From the NCBI GenBank assembly GCA_934168325.1, contig CAKPNG010000004.1, positions 1 to 64,000 of the forward strand: 64,000 nt of DNA, read 5' to 3'. Below the pieces are notes generated by a model. The model saw nothing but the letters and a program-made list of their open reading frames with translations. It ran no database searches and was not told the origin of the DNA. The position numbers were made by a program, and so were the translations under genes. The first letter of the stretch is position 1. The number at the start of each line of letters is the position of its first letter. This document shows, in pieces, positions 35,871-45,897 of the stretch. This stretch comes from an uncultured Bacilli bacterium. GTDB lineage: Bacteria; Bacillota_I; Bacilli_A; RFN20; CAG-826.

Positions 35871-38564
35871 TTAAAATGTTTTTTGTTCATAATTGAAATA
35901 CATGAAATCATTAGTAGGATTTTCAGTACTATATTTTTGGAAAATAAGTTTTAAAGTAGCATCACTTACCTTAATTAAAAGTCCACCATTATAATCATCA
36001 TATGATCCAGTATAATAAATCTTTCTAACAGTAGATCCTTTAAATGAATCACTACTAACTGATAAATAAGTTCTACTTAAAACAGGATTAGTAACGAATT
36101 TATTAAATAAGACTTCTTTTAAAGCAGTAGTATCTTTAAATGCTCTACTAGAAATAGTATATAATTCTTCATTAAATGAAACTTTATTTAAATATGCATT
36201 TCCTAAGAAAGCTTGTGAATAAATAGTTAAAGTTTTTTCAGGAACATTATAGATAGAATCTGTTTTATTAGTAGGATAAGCAGCTAAATAACTATAAGTA
36301 GGATCTTTAGTAGCAATTTCAAATAAAACACCATCAATTGCTTTATATTTAGTATTTTCACTACCTACAGTAATAGATGCTAATCTCTTACAACCATTGA
36401 AAGTGAAATCAGCTTCTTTTGATGAACTACTATTAACTTTAAATGATGTAACACTACTAGGAATATTAAGAGTTTCTAATGATTCATCATTAATAAAGCA
36501 TCCATAATCAACAGTTTTAAGACCTTCAGGTAATGTAATTTCTTTAAGACTCTTAAATCCAGATAAAGATTTAGAAGCTAAAGATGTTAATTTTGAAGGT
36601 AAAGTTAATGAAGTAACTGCACTATTATTATTAATCATATAAGATCCAATAGAAGTTAATCCATCAGGAAGTTTCAAAGTCTTTAATTGATCATTAGAGC
36701 TAACCGAATAATTTCCTAATTTTGTAATAGAATCTGGAAGAACTGCTTCAGTAATACCAGTATTATTAAAAGCATAATCTCCAATACTAGTAATTCCATC
36801 ATAGAAAGTAAAACCAGTAAATTTTTCACAATTTCTAAATGTACTAGCTGGAATATCTAAAATTGTATTTGGCCATTTGACAGTTGTTAATTCTTTACAA
36901 CCTTCAAATGCACCCTCACCGACAGTAGTAACAGCATGAATATCAACACTTTCAAGATGAGTTCCACTAAATGCACCATCTTCAATAGTAGTTACAGAAC
37001 TTAGAGCAGTATATGTTTTATCTGCTTTCATTGGAGGATAACATAATACTTTAGATTTATCTTTATTATAAAGAATACCATCACTAGTTGAGAAAGCTTC
37101 ATTTTCTTCACTAATAACGATTTCTTTTAAAGCAGCATTGCCTTTAATTGCATTTGGATCTAATCCTTCATCATCATCTTTTGTTCTAGTACCTTTATCA
37201 TCATAAGCTTTTAACGCTTTTGGTAAAATAATCTTTGTTAAATTTGGATTACTACTTATAGCCATATTACCAATATATGTAACAGTATTAGGAACTTTAA
37301 ATTCAGTTAAATAAGGTAAACTTTGGAAACAAGCACCTTGAATTCTTTCGAGTGCTTCAGGTAAAACAAACGATTTTAAATTATTACAACTTGGAAACAT
37401 TCTTTCAATAATTTTAATATTTTTAGGAAGTTTAACAGATTCTAATGCACTACATTTAACAAATAATGACATTATTTTGTCATCAACTTTACCTTTAGTA
37501 TTAATACAACCTTTAATTGAATCAGGTAAAGTAACTTTAACTAAACTTGTACAACTGTTATATAAGTTCATACCTATATATTCAATACCTTCAGGTAAAG
37601 AACCATCTTCTAAGGATTTACAGTTATAGAAACAGTTATAACCGATATCTTTTAAAGTTGATGGATAATGTAATGTATATAAAGATGTACAACTATAAAA
37701 TGCAGTATTACCAATAGCAGTTACGCCTTCACTAATTTTAATTCTTTCAAGAGTTTGACTATTTTTGAAACAGTTATTACCAATCTTGGTAACTTTATAT
37801 GTTTCATTATTAGTAGGATTAACTACTTCAGTAGGTGTAATAACAGCAGTACTTGTTCCTTTATATGTAGATAATGTAGCTTCTTTAGTTGCATCATCAA
37901 AAGTTACAGCAAAATCACCTTGTTCAGCAACTGTTAAAGTTGGCATAACGTGAATTTTAATTTCATCACTTAAAGTTCCACAAGTTGCAGTAATGAAAAC
38001 GAAACCATCACTTTCAGCAGTAACATTACCTTCTAAATCGATAGTTACATAACGATCATCATAGCCTTCAATCTTTTTAATACCCCATGTAACTTCTTTA
38101 TCAGTAGCATTTTCAGGTAAAACAGTAGCAGTTAATTTAAATGTATCGCCAACTTCAACTTCTAAGTTTTCTCCTTCATTAATAGTAATGCTTTCTACTT
38201 CAATTGGAGCAACATTAACAACAATAGTATCTTCAAGTCCATCGACTGTAGCTTTTAAAGTAAGTGTTCCAACTCCTGAAGCTGTAAATTCGCCTTGTTC
38301 ACTTATAGCACCGATTGTAGCAGGATCAGTAACTCCATCATCTACGAAAGAAAAAGCTACTTTTGAAGTAGTATCGGCTGGTTCTACTTCGACTTCAAAT
38401 TTGTGTGTGTCTCCTACTTTAAGAGTAAGACTATCGCCATCTTTGAAACTGATTGACGTTGCTTTGACTTCTTTTTGACAACTAGTCAAAGTATAAAAAG
38501 TTGTGGTAGATATCCCTAATCCAAGGATTAAAGAGGATAATCTTAAAATATTGATTTTTTTCAT
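35871..38564 (-). CDS. BspA-like leucine-rich-repeat surface lipoprotein with two BIG2 domains
   Basis: 897 residues. Signal peptide with lipobox TLTSC (Cys29), two tandem BIG2 Ig-like domains (about 35-120 and 122-205; the second contains KLTATVLPENATDKEVTW), then an array of about 20 LRR_5-type (BspA) repeats of about 23 residues (about 240-880), recognisable by repeated phrases such as AFYSCTSLYTLHYPSTLKDIG and AFNNTGITEAVLPDSI. Such proteins bind host or bacterial surfaces and extracellular matrix. No membrane anchor other than the lipid is seen. AGGGA precedes the ATG. Probably co-transcribed with the lipoprotein gene at 34190. Confidence 0.9.
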   Translation of the reverse strand: MKKINILRLSSLILGLGISTTTFYTLTSCQKEVKATSISFKDGDSLTLKVGDTHKFEVEVEPADTTSKVAFSFVDDGVTDPATIGAISEQGEFTASGVGTLTLKATVDGLEDTIVVNVAPIEVESITINEGENLEVEVGDTFKLTATVLPENATDKEVTWGIKKIEGYDDRYVTIDLEGNVTAESDGFVFITATCGTLSDEIKIHVMPTLTVAEQGDFAVTFDDATKEATLSTYKGTSTAVITPTEVVNPTNNETYKVTKIGNNCFKNSQTLERIKISEGVTAIGNTAFYSCTSLYTLHYPSTLKDIGYNCFYNCKSLEDGSLPEGIEYIGMNLYNSCTSLVKVTLPDSIKGCINTKGKVDDKIMSLFVKCSALESVKLPKNIKIIERMFPSCNNLKSFVLPEALERIQGACFQSLPYLTEFKVPNTVTYIGNMAISSNPNLTKIILPKALKAYDDKGTRTKDDDEGLDPNAIKGNAALKEIVISEENEAFSTSDGILYNKDKSKVLCYPPMKADKTYTALSSVTTIEDGAFSGTHLESVDIHAVTTVGEGAFEGCKELTTVKWPNTILDIPASTFRNCEKFTGFTFYDGITSIGDYAFNNTGITEAVLPDSITKLGNYSVSSNDQLKTLKLPDGLTSIGSYMINNNSAVTSLTLPSKLTSLASKSLSGFKSLKEITLPEGLKTVDYGCFINDESLETLNIPSSVTSFKVNSSSSKEADFTFNGCKRLASITVGSENTKYKAIDGVLFEIATKDPTYSYLAAYPTNKTDSIYNVPEKTLTIYSQAFLGNAYLNKVSFNEELYTISSRAFKDTTALKEVLFNKFVTNPVLSRTYLSVSSDSFKGSTVRKIYYTGSYDDYNGGLLIKVSDATLKLIFQKYSTENPTNDFMYFNYEQKTF

Positions 38565-38693
38565 AAATTTTCCCTCGCAATATATTAAATGATAGTAATT
38601 TAAGAAAAAAATAATTAATAAAAAATATCTCTTTATTTTGTATTAATAAAATTAAAATTTATTTGATAATATCTTATATTTTATGCATTTATA

Positions 38694-39500
38694 TCACTTA
38701 TTTTTAAAATCTAAATCAAGTATTTTTTTATATAAGTCTTCAATTAAGTGTTCATTTTGTGATGAAATAATTATTTTATTTTTCTTAAGTGACACTTTTA
38801 AGTCTTCATTTTTTGTCTTGCTTCTAACTAAATCTTCTGTTTCTCTAACACTTAATTTATTTTTATAAATTTCATTTTTTATATCGATTGCTTCTAATTC
38901 ACTAAGTCTAGAAATAGCTTTAGCATGTCCATAAGATAATTTTTCATTGACAACATCTTTTAATATCTCTTTAGGTAGATTTAATAACTGTAAAATATTA
39001 GATACTTGTGATGTAGATTGCTTTAATAATTTAGATAAATCTTTATTTTTATAATTAAATGATTTTCTTAAATTATTAATTAAATATGCTACTTCTACAA
39101 CGTTATAAGATTTTTGTTCAAGTGTATCAGCTAATAAAACTAATAAAGTTTCTTCATCATTAAAATTAGCAATAATAACTGGAATTTCTTTTATTTTTAA
39201 TATTTTACAAGCAATAAATAAACGTCTACCAATGACAATTTCATAATGATCTTTAACATGTCTAACAACTAATGGTCTAATTAGTCCATTATCTAAAATA
39301 TATTCTTTATATTCACTTAAATTAGATTCTGAAATACGAGCTTTCTTTAAAAATTGATTATCTTCTATTTCATTTAATGGAATATTAACAATAGATTCAC
39401 GAGCATAATTTTGTTCTATTGTTGGAATAACATCTGTATTTGAAAACTTTTCAAGTAAAGTTTTCAAATCATTATTAATAATTTTATTTTGATTTTTCAT
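38694..39500 (-). CDS. parB: ParB/Spo0J-like chromosome partition protein
   Basis: 268 residues. N-terminal ParB/Srx nuclease-like domain (about 30-125: IPLNEIEDNQF, then LIRPLVVR and GRRLFIACK, the CTP-binding region), a helix-turn-helix (about 140-200; SKLLKQSTSQVSNILQLLNLP, then GHAKAISRL) and a short C-terminal dimerisation domain. The motif usually reading NLQREDL-PIE appears as TLEQKSYNVVE, so the Arg of the CTPase motif is missing; activity might differ. It overlaps parA by 17 bases. It stops with TGA. A 12-bp perfect inverted repeat lies inside the gene at 39439-39468. Last gene of the suf-gid-par operon. Confidence 0.9.
   Translation of the reverse strand: MKNQNKIINNDLKTLLEKFSNTDVIPTIEQNYARESIVNIPLNEIEDNQFLKKARISESNLSEYKEYILDNGLIRPLVVRHVKDHYEIVIGRRLFIACKILKIKEIPVIIANFNDEETLLVLLADTLEQKSYNVVEVAYLINNLRKSFNYKNKDLSKLLKQSTSQVSNILQLLNLPKEILKDVVNEKLSYGHAKAISRLSELEAIDIKNEIYKNKLSVRETEDLVRSKTKNEDLKVSLKKNKIIISSQNEHLIEDLYKKILDLDFKNK
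39439..39468. repeat. Perfect inverted repeat within parB
   Basis: TTTGAAAACTTT and AAAGTTTTCAAA are perfect inverse arms of 12 bases separated by six bases. The element lies near the 5' end of parB and encodes part of LKTLLEKFSNT. It does not match the canonical parS sequence. Confidence 0.6.
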
Positions 39501-40260
39501 TTTGGATAATTTCTTTAGCTAATTGATTATAAGCTAAAGTTCCAGCACTATTTGGCCTATATAATATTGAAGGTAAGCCTTTTGCACTAGCTTCGCTTAA
39601 AGAAATATTACGAGGAATAATTGTATGATATGTATTTTCTAAGAAATATTTACGTACTTGTTCAACGACTTCATTTCCTAATTTAGAACGAGGTTCAAAC
39701 ATTGTTAATAAGAATCCTTCTACTTGTAAAGATTGATTATATTTAGATTGAACATTTTTAATAGTAGCTAAAACTTGTGCTAATCCTTCCATAGCAAAAT
39801 ATTCGCATTGGATCGGAACTAATACACTATCTGCAGCTACTAAAGCATTTAAACTTAATATACCTAAAGATGGTGGACAATCAATTAATATATAATCATA
39901 TTTATTTTTAACATATATCATTAAATTCTTTAATAATTCAAATGGTTTAGCGGAATTTTTAGAAATAATTTCACTTTCTAAATTGGATAATTTTAAATTA
40001 CTAGGAACTACTTCTAAATTTTTCATTGCGGATTTACGAATAATTTTTAAAATATCACAATCTAAAATTAATGCATCAAAAATAGTTTTATTAATTAAAG
40101 ATATATCAACACCAAGCCCACGAGAAGAATTTCCTTGAGGATCAAGATCTATTAATAATACTTTTCTTTTTAAATGTGCTAAAGATGCACCTAAATTTAT
40201 AGAGGTCGTAGTTTTACCTACTCCACCTTTATGATTACAAATCGCAATTATTTTACCCAT
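39484..40260 (-). CDS. parA: ParA/Soj chromosome partition ATPase
   Basis: 258 residues, a standard-length ParA/Soj ATPase. The deviant Walker A KGGVGKT occupies residues 11-17, Walker A' follows at VLLIDLDPQGNSS, and Walker B at YDYILIDCPPSLG. It should form a nucleotide-dependent DNA-bound dimer that positions ParB-parS complexes. The start follows rsmG by eight bases and its end overlaps parB. Order rsmG-parA-parB after mnmG is the classic origin-proximal arrangement of Firmicutes, although dnaA and rpmH are not in this window. Confidence 0.95.
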   Translation of the reverse strand: MGKIIAICNHKGGVGKTTTSINLGASLAHLKRKVLLIDLDPQGNSSRGLGVDISLINKTIFDALILDCDILKIIRKSAMKNLEVVPSNLKLSNLESEIISKNSAKPFELLKNLMIYVKNKYDYILIDCPPSLGILSLNALVAADSVLVPIQCEYFAMEGLAQVLATIKNVQSKYNQSLQVEGFLLTMFEPRSKLGNEVVEQVRKYFLENTYHTIIPRNISLSEASAKGLPSILYRPNSAGTLAYNQLAKEIIQNEKSK

Positions 40261-40268
40261 ATTCTTTA

Positions 40269-40967
40269 TTATAACGGTTTATTTAAAATTGTAGAATAAT
40301 AACGTGGATATTTTTTATCAGTTTTATTATTTTTAGTTATAACTACAATATATCTATCTTGATTTATGACTGGTAATGTATATTTAAATTCTAAATTAAT
40401 ACTACTATTTAACGCTTTTAATGTATTTTTAGCTTTCATTTCTTCTTCTTTATAACTTATTCCTTTATAAGCAAAAAATGTTCCATTTATTTTTATAAAA
40501 GGTAATGTTAATTCAGAAATAATTCTTAATTCTGATACTGCTCTAGTAATAGCATAATCAAAAAAGTTACGATATTTATCGTCTAATTCTTCAAATCTAG
40601 AATTAACAATATGTATATTATTTAAATTTAATTTCTCTTTAACTAAAGATAAAAATAAACATTTCTTTTTATTTGTTTCAACTAAATAAAAAGAAACATT
40701 AGGATATTTTATAGCTAAAGGGATTGAAGGAAATCCAGCTCCAGGTCCTAAATCAACTACATTAGTATTATCATTAAATTCTTTATATAAAATTAAAGAA
40801 TAAGAATCATAAAAATGTTTAATAATAAAGTCTTCTTCATTAAGAATAGCTGTTAAATTATATTTTTTATTTTCTTCAATTACAAAATTATAAAAAGTAA
40901 TTAACTTTTCTTTATCATTATCACTTAAATTAAAGACATTTAATAAATCTAAATCTTTAATAATCAT
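40269..40967 (-). CDS. rsmG: 16S rRNA m7G527 methyltransferase RsmG
   Basis: 232 residues, normal length. A SAM-dependent methyltransferase that makes 7-methylguanosine 527 of 16S rRNA. SAM-binding motif I is VDLGPGAGFP (about 69-78; most relatives have VDVGSGAGFP), and the conserved RAV (about 139-141) that marks the active-site region is present. Its start overlaps the mnmG stop by four bases (ATGA), so translation is coupled. Confidence 0.95.
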   Translation of the reverse strand: MIIKDLDLLNVFNLSDNDKEKLITFYNFVIEENKKYNLTAILNEEDFIIKHFYDSYSLILYKEFNDNTNVVDLGPGAGFPSIPLAIKYPNVSFYLVETNKKKCLFLSLVKEKLNLNNIHIVNSRFEELDDKYRNFFDYAITRAVSELRIISELTLPFIKINGTFFAYKGISYKEEEMKAKNTLKALNSSINLEFKYTLPVINQDRYIVVITKNNKTDKKYPRYYSTILNKPL

Positions 40968-42841
40968 TTTAAATCACCTTTTTTAATATGAATTATTAAA
41001 GCATTAATATCACTTGGATTTACTCCACTAATTCTACTAGCTTGTCCAATATCTTTTGGTTGAACTTTATTAAATTTTTGTCTAGCTTCTAAAGCTAAGC
41101 AATCTAATTTAGAATAGTCAAAATTTTCTGGTAATTTAATTGATTCTAATTTCTTTGCTTTTAAAGCTTCAGCTCTTTCATTTTCAATATATCCAGCATA
41201 TTTAACTAAAATTGATAATTGTTTTTCACCTATTGGATCTAATTTAATATATTCTGGATAATCAATCATATATTCTTTTAAACGAGAAAAAGTTACATTA
41301 TTTCTTTTTAAAATATCTTCATAGGTTACACCATTTTCAAGTCTTTCGTATCCTAGTTCGACCAAATAATCATTAACTTTATTAGTTCTTCCAAAGTGGT
41401 TATTTTTTAAATAATCCAGCAAAACTAAAATATTTTTCTTCTTTTCGATAAATTCATCATATCTAGATTGACTAATTAAACCTAATTTATAGCCATATTC
41501 TGTAAGTCTTAAATCAGCATTATCATGTCTTAATAAAAGTCTATATTCAGCTCTACTTGATAATAATCTATAAGGTTCTTTAGTTCCTTTTGTAATTAAA
41601 TCATCAATCATAACACCAATATAAGCTTCATCTCTATTTAAGATAAATGGAGGTAAATTTTTAATATATTGTCCAGCATTAATACCAGCCATTAATCCTA
41701 ATCCAGCGGCTTCTTCATAGCCACTAGTTCCACAAATTTGACCAGCAATAAATAATCCTTTATATTTTTTAACCATTAATGATGTATCAAATTGAGTTGG
41801 ATCAAGAGCATCATATTCAATAGCATAAGCATATTTTAAAATTTTAGCATTTTCTAATCCTGGTAAAGAATGAACCATTTTATCTTGAATATCAATTGGC
41901 ATAGATGTAGAAAATCCTTGTAAATAAATACTATTAGTATCGTAACTTTCAGGTTCTAAAAATAATTGATGACGTGGTTTATCACTAAATCTAACTATTT
42001 TATCTTCAATTGATGGGCAATATCTAGGACCAACACCTTTAACTAATCCACTATACATTGCACTTTCAAGTAAATTATCTTTAATAATTTTATGAGTTTC
42101 AGGAGTTGTATAAATTAACCAGCAAGGGATTTGTTCTGAAATAGGAATAAAATCATGATCTTCATAAGAGAATCCTTCATCTTCAACATTTCCTAATTGA
42201 ATTATACCTTTTGAAAAATCGATACTTTCTTTAGCAATACGTTGAGGAGTGCCAGTTTTAAGTCTAATAATTTCAATACCCATTCTTTTTAAAGAATCGC
42301 TTAACCCAATTGATGGCTTTTCTCCATCTGGTCCACCAACTGTTTTATTATGGCCTACAAGTATCTCACTATTCATATAAGTACCAGTTGCTAAAATAAC
42401 AGCTTTTGAAAAAATATCTTGGTTTTGCGAGGTTTTTACACCAAAAACAGTACTTTCATCATAAAGTAAATCAACAACCATATCTTCTAAAATATCAAGA
42501 TTTTTGGTTTCTTTTAAATGCTCTTGGATATAATGAGGATATCTTTTTTTATCAGCTTGAGCTCTTAAACATTGAACTCCAGGTCCTTTTTTAGTATTGA
42601 GCATTTTCATTTGTAAGTATTCATGATCAGCTGCTTTGCCCATAAAGCCACCAAGAGCATCAATTTCTCTTACAACAATACCTTTTGCACTTCCACCAAT
42701 TGATGGATTACATGGCATATTGGATACCATTTTAAAATTTAAAGTAATTAAAAGAGTTGCAAATCCTCTATTTGCACAAGCTAAAGAAGCTTCTACACCT
42801 GCGTGTCCTCCACCAACTACAATAACATCATATTTTTTCAT
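40964..42841 (-). CDS. mnmG: tRNA uridine 5-carboxymethylaminomethyl modification enzyme MnmG
   Basis: 625 residues, full length. With MnmE it makes cmnm5U34 in tRNAs. FAD-binding motif VVGGGHAGVEA (8-18), the catalytic Cys motifs MPCNPSIGG (about 42-50) and YCPSIEDKIVRF (about 273), and the GLMAGINA motif near 375 are intact. mnmE is not in the window. Its start overlaps the sufB stop by one base (TAATG). Copy 4 of the dispersed 16-bp motif lies within the gene (encoding KTSQNQD), in a region that is variable in the family. Confidence 0.96.
   Translation of the reverse strand: MKKYDVIVVGGGHAGVEASLACANRGFATLLITLNFKMVSNMPCNPSIGGSAKGIVVREIDALGGFMGKAADHEYLQMKMLNTKKGPGVQCLRAQADKKRYPHYIQEHLKETKNLDILEDMVVDLLYDESTVFGVKTSQNQDIFSKAVILATGTYMNSEILVGHNKTVGGPDGEKPSIGLSDSLKRMGIEIIRLKTGTPQRIAKESIDFSKGIIQLGNVEDEGFSYEDHDFIPISEQIPCWLIYTTPETHKIIKDNLLESAMYSGLVKGVGPRYCPSIEDKIVRFSDKPRHQLFLEPESYDTNSIYLQGFSTSMPIDIQDKMVHSLPGLENAKILKYAYAIEYDALDPTQFDTSLMVKKYKGLFIAGQICGTSGYEEAAGLGLMAGINAGQYIKNLPPFILNRDEAYIGVMIDDLITKGTKEPYRLLSSRAEYRLLLRHDNADLRLTEYGYKLGLISQSRYDEFIEKKKNILVLLDYLKNNHFGRTNKVNDYLVELGYERLENGVTYEDILKRNNVTFSRLKEYMIDYPEYIKLDPIGEKQLSILVKYAGYIENERAEALKAKKLESIKLPENFDYSKLDCLALEARQKFNKVQPKDIGQASRISGVNPSDINALIIHIKKGDLK
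42422..42437 (+). repeat. Dispersed 16-bp motif, copy 4
   Basis: GTTTTGCGAGGTTTTT, within mnmG on the opposite strand to the gene; one mismatch to consensus. Confidence 0.5.
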
Positions 42842-44241
42842 TAACCAACACTTCCATCCATATCGAGTTTAATTAATTGATTAAGCTCTACAGCATATTC
42901 CATTGGTAATTCTCTACTAAATGGTTCAATAAATCCCATAATAATCATTTGAGTTGCATCTTGTTTTGAAATACCACGACTCATTAAATAATATAATTGT
43001 TCTTCATCTATTTTACTAACAGTTGCTTCATGCTCTAAAAATGAAGAATTATTTAAACATTCATTCTTTGGTATTGTATCACTTTTAGAAATATCATCTA
43101 AAATTAAAGTATCACATTCAACATGAGCTTTTGAATTTTTAGCATTAGCTTTAATTCTAACAGTACCTCTATAATTACTAACTCCACCATTTCTAACAAT
43201 AGATTTAGAAATAATTTGAGAAGTTGTATTAGGTGCTTCATGAATCATTCTAGCACCTGCATCTTGAAATTGACCTTTACTAGCTACAGCAATAGAAATA
43301 CAAATTCCTTTAGCAAATGGTTCTTTTAAAATACATGCTGGATATTTCATATTGACTTGGGAGCCAATATTTCCATCAATCCACTCCATTTTGCCGTTTT
43401 CATAAACAGCAGCTCTTTTAGTAACCAAATTAACAATATTATTTGACCAGTTTTGAATAGTTGAATAACGACATTTAGCATCTTTACATACAATAATTTC
43501 AACAACTGCAGCATGTAATGATTCTTTTGAATATATAGGAGCAGTACATCCTTCTACATAATGAACTTCTGCACCTTCATCTACTATAATTAAAGTTCTT
43601 TCAAATTGACCAGTTTTTTCATTATTAATTCTAAAATAAGATTGTAATGGTTTCTCTAATTTAACGCCTTTAGGAACATAAATAAAAGATCCACCACTCC
43701 AAACAGCACCATTAAGTGCACTAAATTTATTATCTTGATAAGGAACAACAGTTCCAAAATATTTTTTAAATAAATCTGGATATAATTTTAAAGCTAAGTC
43801 GGTTGAAAGGAAAATAACTCCTTTTTCTCTAACTTCTTCAAGCATATTATGATATACCATTTCAGATTCATATTGAGTAGCAGCACCAGCTAAATATTTT
43901 TGTTCAGCTTCAGGAATACCTAATTTTTTAAAGGTATTTTTAATGGTTTCAGGTACTTCATCCCATGAATTTTCTTCTTTTTTACTATATCTTGTAAAAT
44001 ATGTGTAACTATTAAAATCTAAATCAGTAACGTCAGGTCCAAAATTAGGAAATTTCAATTTTAAAAAAGTTCTATATGCTTGAAGTCTATATTCAAGCAT
44101 CCATTCTGGTTCATTTTTAGCTTTAGAAATTGTTCTTACAACTTCTTCATTTAATCCTTTTCCAGTATCAAAAATAGATTGAGAATCATCTTTAAAATCA
44201 TATTTATAATCATCAGTTATAATATCAGTCTTTTTTGCCAT
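42841..44241 (-). CDS. sufB: Fe-S cluster assembly scaffold SufB
   Basis: 466 residues, standard SufB with the right-handed beta-helix core (about 150-400), the YVEGC motif (near 240-245; [10 protein letters not shown]) and the C-terminal conserved stretch ([21 protein letters not shown]). SufB forms the SufBC2D scaffold. I place the start at the ATG at 44241 because GGAG lies nine bases before it; ATGs at 44256 and 44250 would give extra residues ahead. It overlaps sufU by 17 bases and mnmG by one base. Order in this operon is sufC-D-S-U-B, as in Bacillus. Confidence 0.96.
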   Translation of the reverse strand: MAKKTDIITDDYKYDFKDDSQSIFDTGKGLNEEVVRTISKAKNEPEWMLEYRLQAYRTFLKLKFPNFGPDVTDLDFNSYTYFTRYSKKEENSWDEVPETIKNTFKKLGIPEAEQKYLAGAATQYESEMVYHNMLEEVREKGVIFLSTDLALKLYPDLFKKYFGTVVPYQDNKFSALNGAVWSGGSFIYVPKGVKLEKPLQSYFRINNEKTGQFERTLIIVDEGAEVHYVEGCTAPIYSKESLHAAVVEIIVCKDAKCRYSTIQNWSNNIVNLVTKRAAVYENGKMEWIDGNIGSQVNMKYPACILKEPFAKGICISIAVASKGQFQDAGARMIHEAPNTTSQIISKSIVRNGGVSNYRGTVRIKANAKNSKAHVECDTLILDDISKSDTIPKNECLNNSSFLEHEATVSKIDEEQLYYLMSRGISKQDATQMIIMGFIEPFSRELPMEYAVELNQLIKLDMDGSVG

Positions 44242-44680
44242 CTTTCTCATCTCCATTCATCAACTCTTTTAAACCATTCCAACCTAAAGTAGCACATTTA
44301 ATTCTAGCTGCTTGTTTATATGTGTTTTGAAAAACTACTGCTTCATCAAGTGTTTCTTCATCATATGGTTTTTCATAAATCATATTAAAATATTCATTAA
44401 TAATTTTATTAGCTTCATCAAAATTTTTACCTTTTACAAGGTCACACATAATGTCAGTGCTAGATGTACAAATAGTGCAAGCAACTCCATCAAATTTAAC
44501 ATCTTCAATCTTATTATCTTTGGCTTTAAGATAAATAGTTATATCATCAATACAACTAGTAGAGTCCATTCTAATTGTTTTATATTCATCAGTATTTGTA
44601 GGAGTTATTTTGTTATTTGGATTATTATAGTGATCCATAATAATCTCTCTCATCATAATAGGATTAAGCAAAGTAGGCAT
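44225..44680 (-). CDS. sufU: Fe-S assembly sulfur-transfer protein SufU
   Basis: 151 residues. Zinc-bound sulfur acceptor of SufS. The ligand set maps to C43, D45, C68 and C129 (B. subtilis C41, D43, C66, C128). The first motif reads TSCIDD where the family usually has NPxCGD. GGAGGAG lies about ten bases before the ATG, inside the end of sufS, with which it overlaps by 17 bases. It stops with TGA. Confidence 0.94.
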   Translation of the reverse strand: MPTLLNPIMMREIIMDHYNNPNNKITPTNTDEYKTIRMDSTSCIDDITIYLKAKDNKIEDVKFDGVACTICTSSTDIMCDLVKGKNFDEANKIINEYFNMIYEKPYDEETLDEAVVFQNTYKQAARIKCATLGWNGLKELMNGDEKDGKKD

Positions 44681-45893
44681 CTAAAAAATCTCCTCCAGTC
44701 TTTAAGGCTTCATATAAAGAATCAATCTCTTCTTTTGTATTATAAAAATAAAAACTTATTCTTACTGTAGCTACAGTATGTAAAAATTCATGTAAAATTT
44801 TAGCGCAATGTTCACCACTTCTAACACATATACCTTTACTATTTAAGTAGCTAGCTTCATCTTGAGCAAAGACATCTTTTACATTAATAGTGATAATTGA
44901 ACCTTCTGCATTTTCGTTATAAATAATGACGTTCTGCAGGGTTTTTAATTTATTTATGGCATATTTTCTTAATTCAGCTTCATATTTTTCGATGTTTTCC
45001 ATACCTAAATTATTTAAATAATCGATAGCAGCACCTAAGCCATATATGCCAGCTAAATTCATAGTTCCAGCTTCAAATTTTGCAGGTGGTTCTAAAAATG
45101 CAACATTTCCACACATATCAAATCTAGCATTATTTCCACCACCACTCATAAATGGATCAGTCTTTCTTAATAAATCATATTTACCATATAAAACACCAAT
45201 TCCAGTTGGTCCACACATTTTATGAGCACTAAAGGATAAGAAATCACAATCTAAATCTTTAACATCTATTTTCATATGAGGAACACTTTGAGCTCCATCT
45301 ACTACTAAAATAGCACCATGTTCATGAACAACTTTAGCAATTTCTTTAATATCAGCTAAGAAAGCTAATACATTAGTAATTTGAGCTAAAGCAACAATTT
45401 TAGTATTTTTTGTAATAGCACTTTTTACTGCTTCAACTGTCAATCTACCTTCTTTATTTAAAGGTATATAATTGATTTTACAATGAGTTATTTCTTTAAC
45501 TTTAAACCAAGGTAAAACGTTACTTGCGTGTTCTGCTTCAGTTAATAATATCTCATCATTTTCAGTCATATATTTTATACCATAACCAAAAGCGACTTGA
45601 TTTATAGACATTGAAGTACCACTAGTAAAAACTACTTCTTCCTTATTAGCGTTAATAAATTTGGCAACTTTAGTTCTAACTTCATCAACTTTTTGATCAA
45701 CTTTAAAAGCTAAATCATAATCTCCACGATGTGAATTAGCATTTTCATTTAAATAATATTCATCACTAGCTTTTATAACTGAATATGGTTTAAAAGTAGT
45801 AGCAGCACTATCAAAATATATTAAATCATGACCTTGTTGAGTCTTATTTTCTAACATTGGGAAATCTTTTCTTATTTTATAAACATCAAACAT
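44664..45893 (-). CDS. sufS: Cysteine desulfurase SufS
   Basis: 409 residues. PLP-dependent cysteine desulfurase of the group II type that passes sulfur to SufU. The PLP-lysine is in SFSAHKMCGPTGIG, and the catalytic Cys in RSGEHCAKILHEF. I choose the ATG at 45893 (MFDVYKIRKDFPML), which agrees with the family N-terminus and has GGGAG eleven bases upstream; an ATG at 45920 would overlap sufD and has no such site. The codons for KTLQNV contain copy 5 of the dispersed 16-bp motif. Confidence 0.95.
   Translation of the reverse strand: MFDVYKIRKDFPMLENKTQQGHDLIYFDSAATTFKPYSVIKASDEYYLNENANSHRGDYDLAFKVDQKVDEVRTKVAKFINANKEEVVFTSGTSMSINQVAFGYGIKYMTENDEILLTEAEHASNVLPWFKVKEITHCKINYIPLNKEGRLTVEAVKSAITKNTKIVALAQITNVLAFLADIKEIAKVVHEHGAILVVDGAQSVPHMKIDVKDLDCDFLSFSAHKMCGPTGIGVLYGKYDLLRKTDPFMSGGGNNARFDMCGNVAFLEPPAKFEAGTMNLAGIYGLGAAIDYLNNLGMENIEKYEAELRKYAINKLKTLQNVIIYNENAEGSIITINVKDVFAQDEASYLNSKGICVRSGEHCAKILHEFLHTVATVRISFYFYNTKEEIDSLYEALKTGGDFLDAYFA
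44931..44946 (+). repeat. Dispersed 16-bp motif, copy 5
   Basis: GTTCTGCAGGGTTTTT, an exact match to consensus, within sufS on the strand opposite to the gene. Confidence 0.65.
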
Positions 45894-45897
45894 ATCT

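Noticed and set aside
37765..38478. Plus-strand frames opposite the BspA-like gene.
   Set aside because: Antisense images of the Ig-like domains; composition rich in Val/Ser/Thr from reversed beta-strand codons, no start signals.
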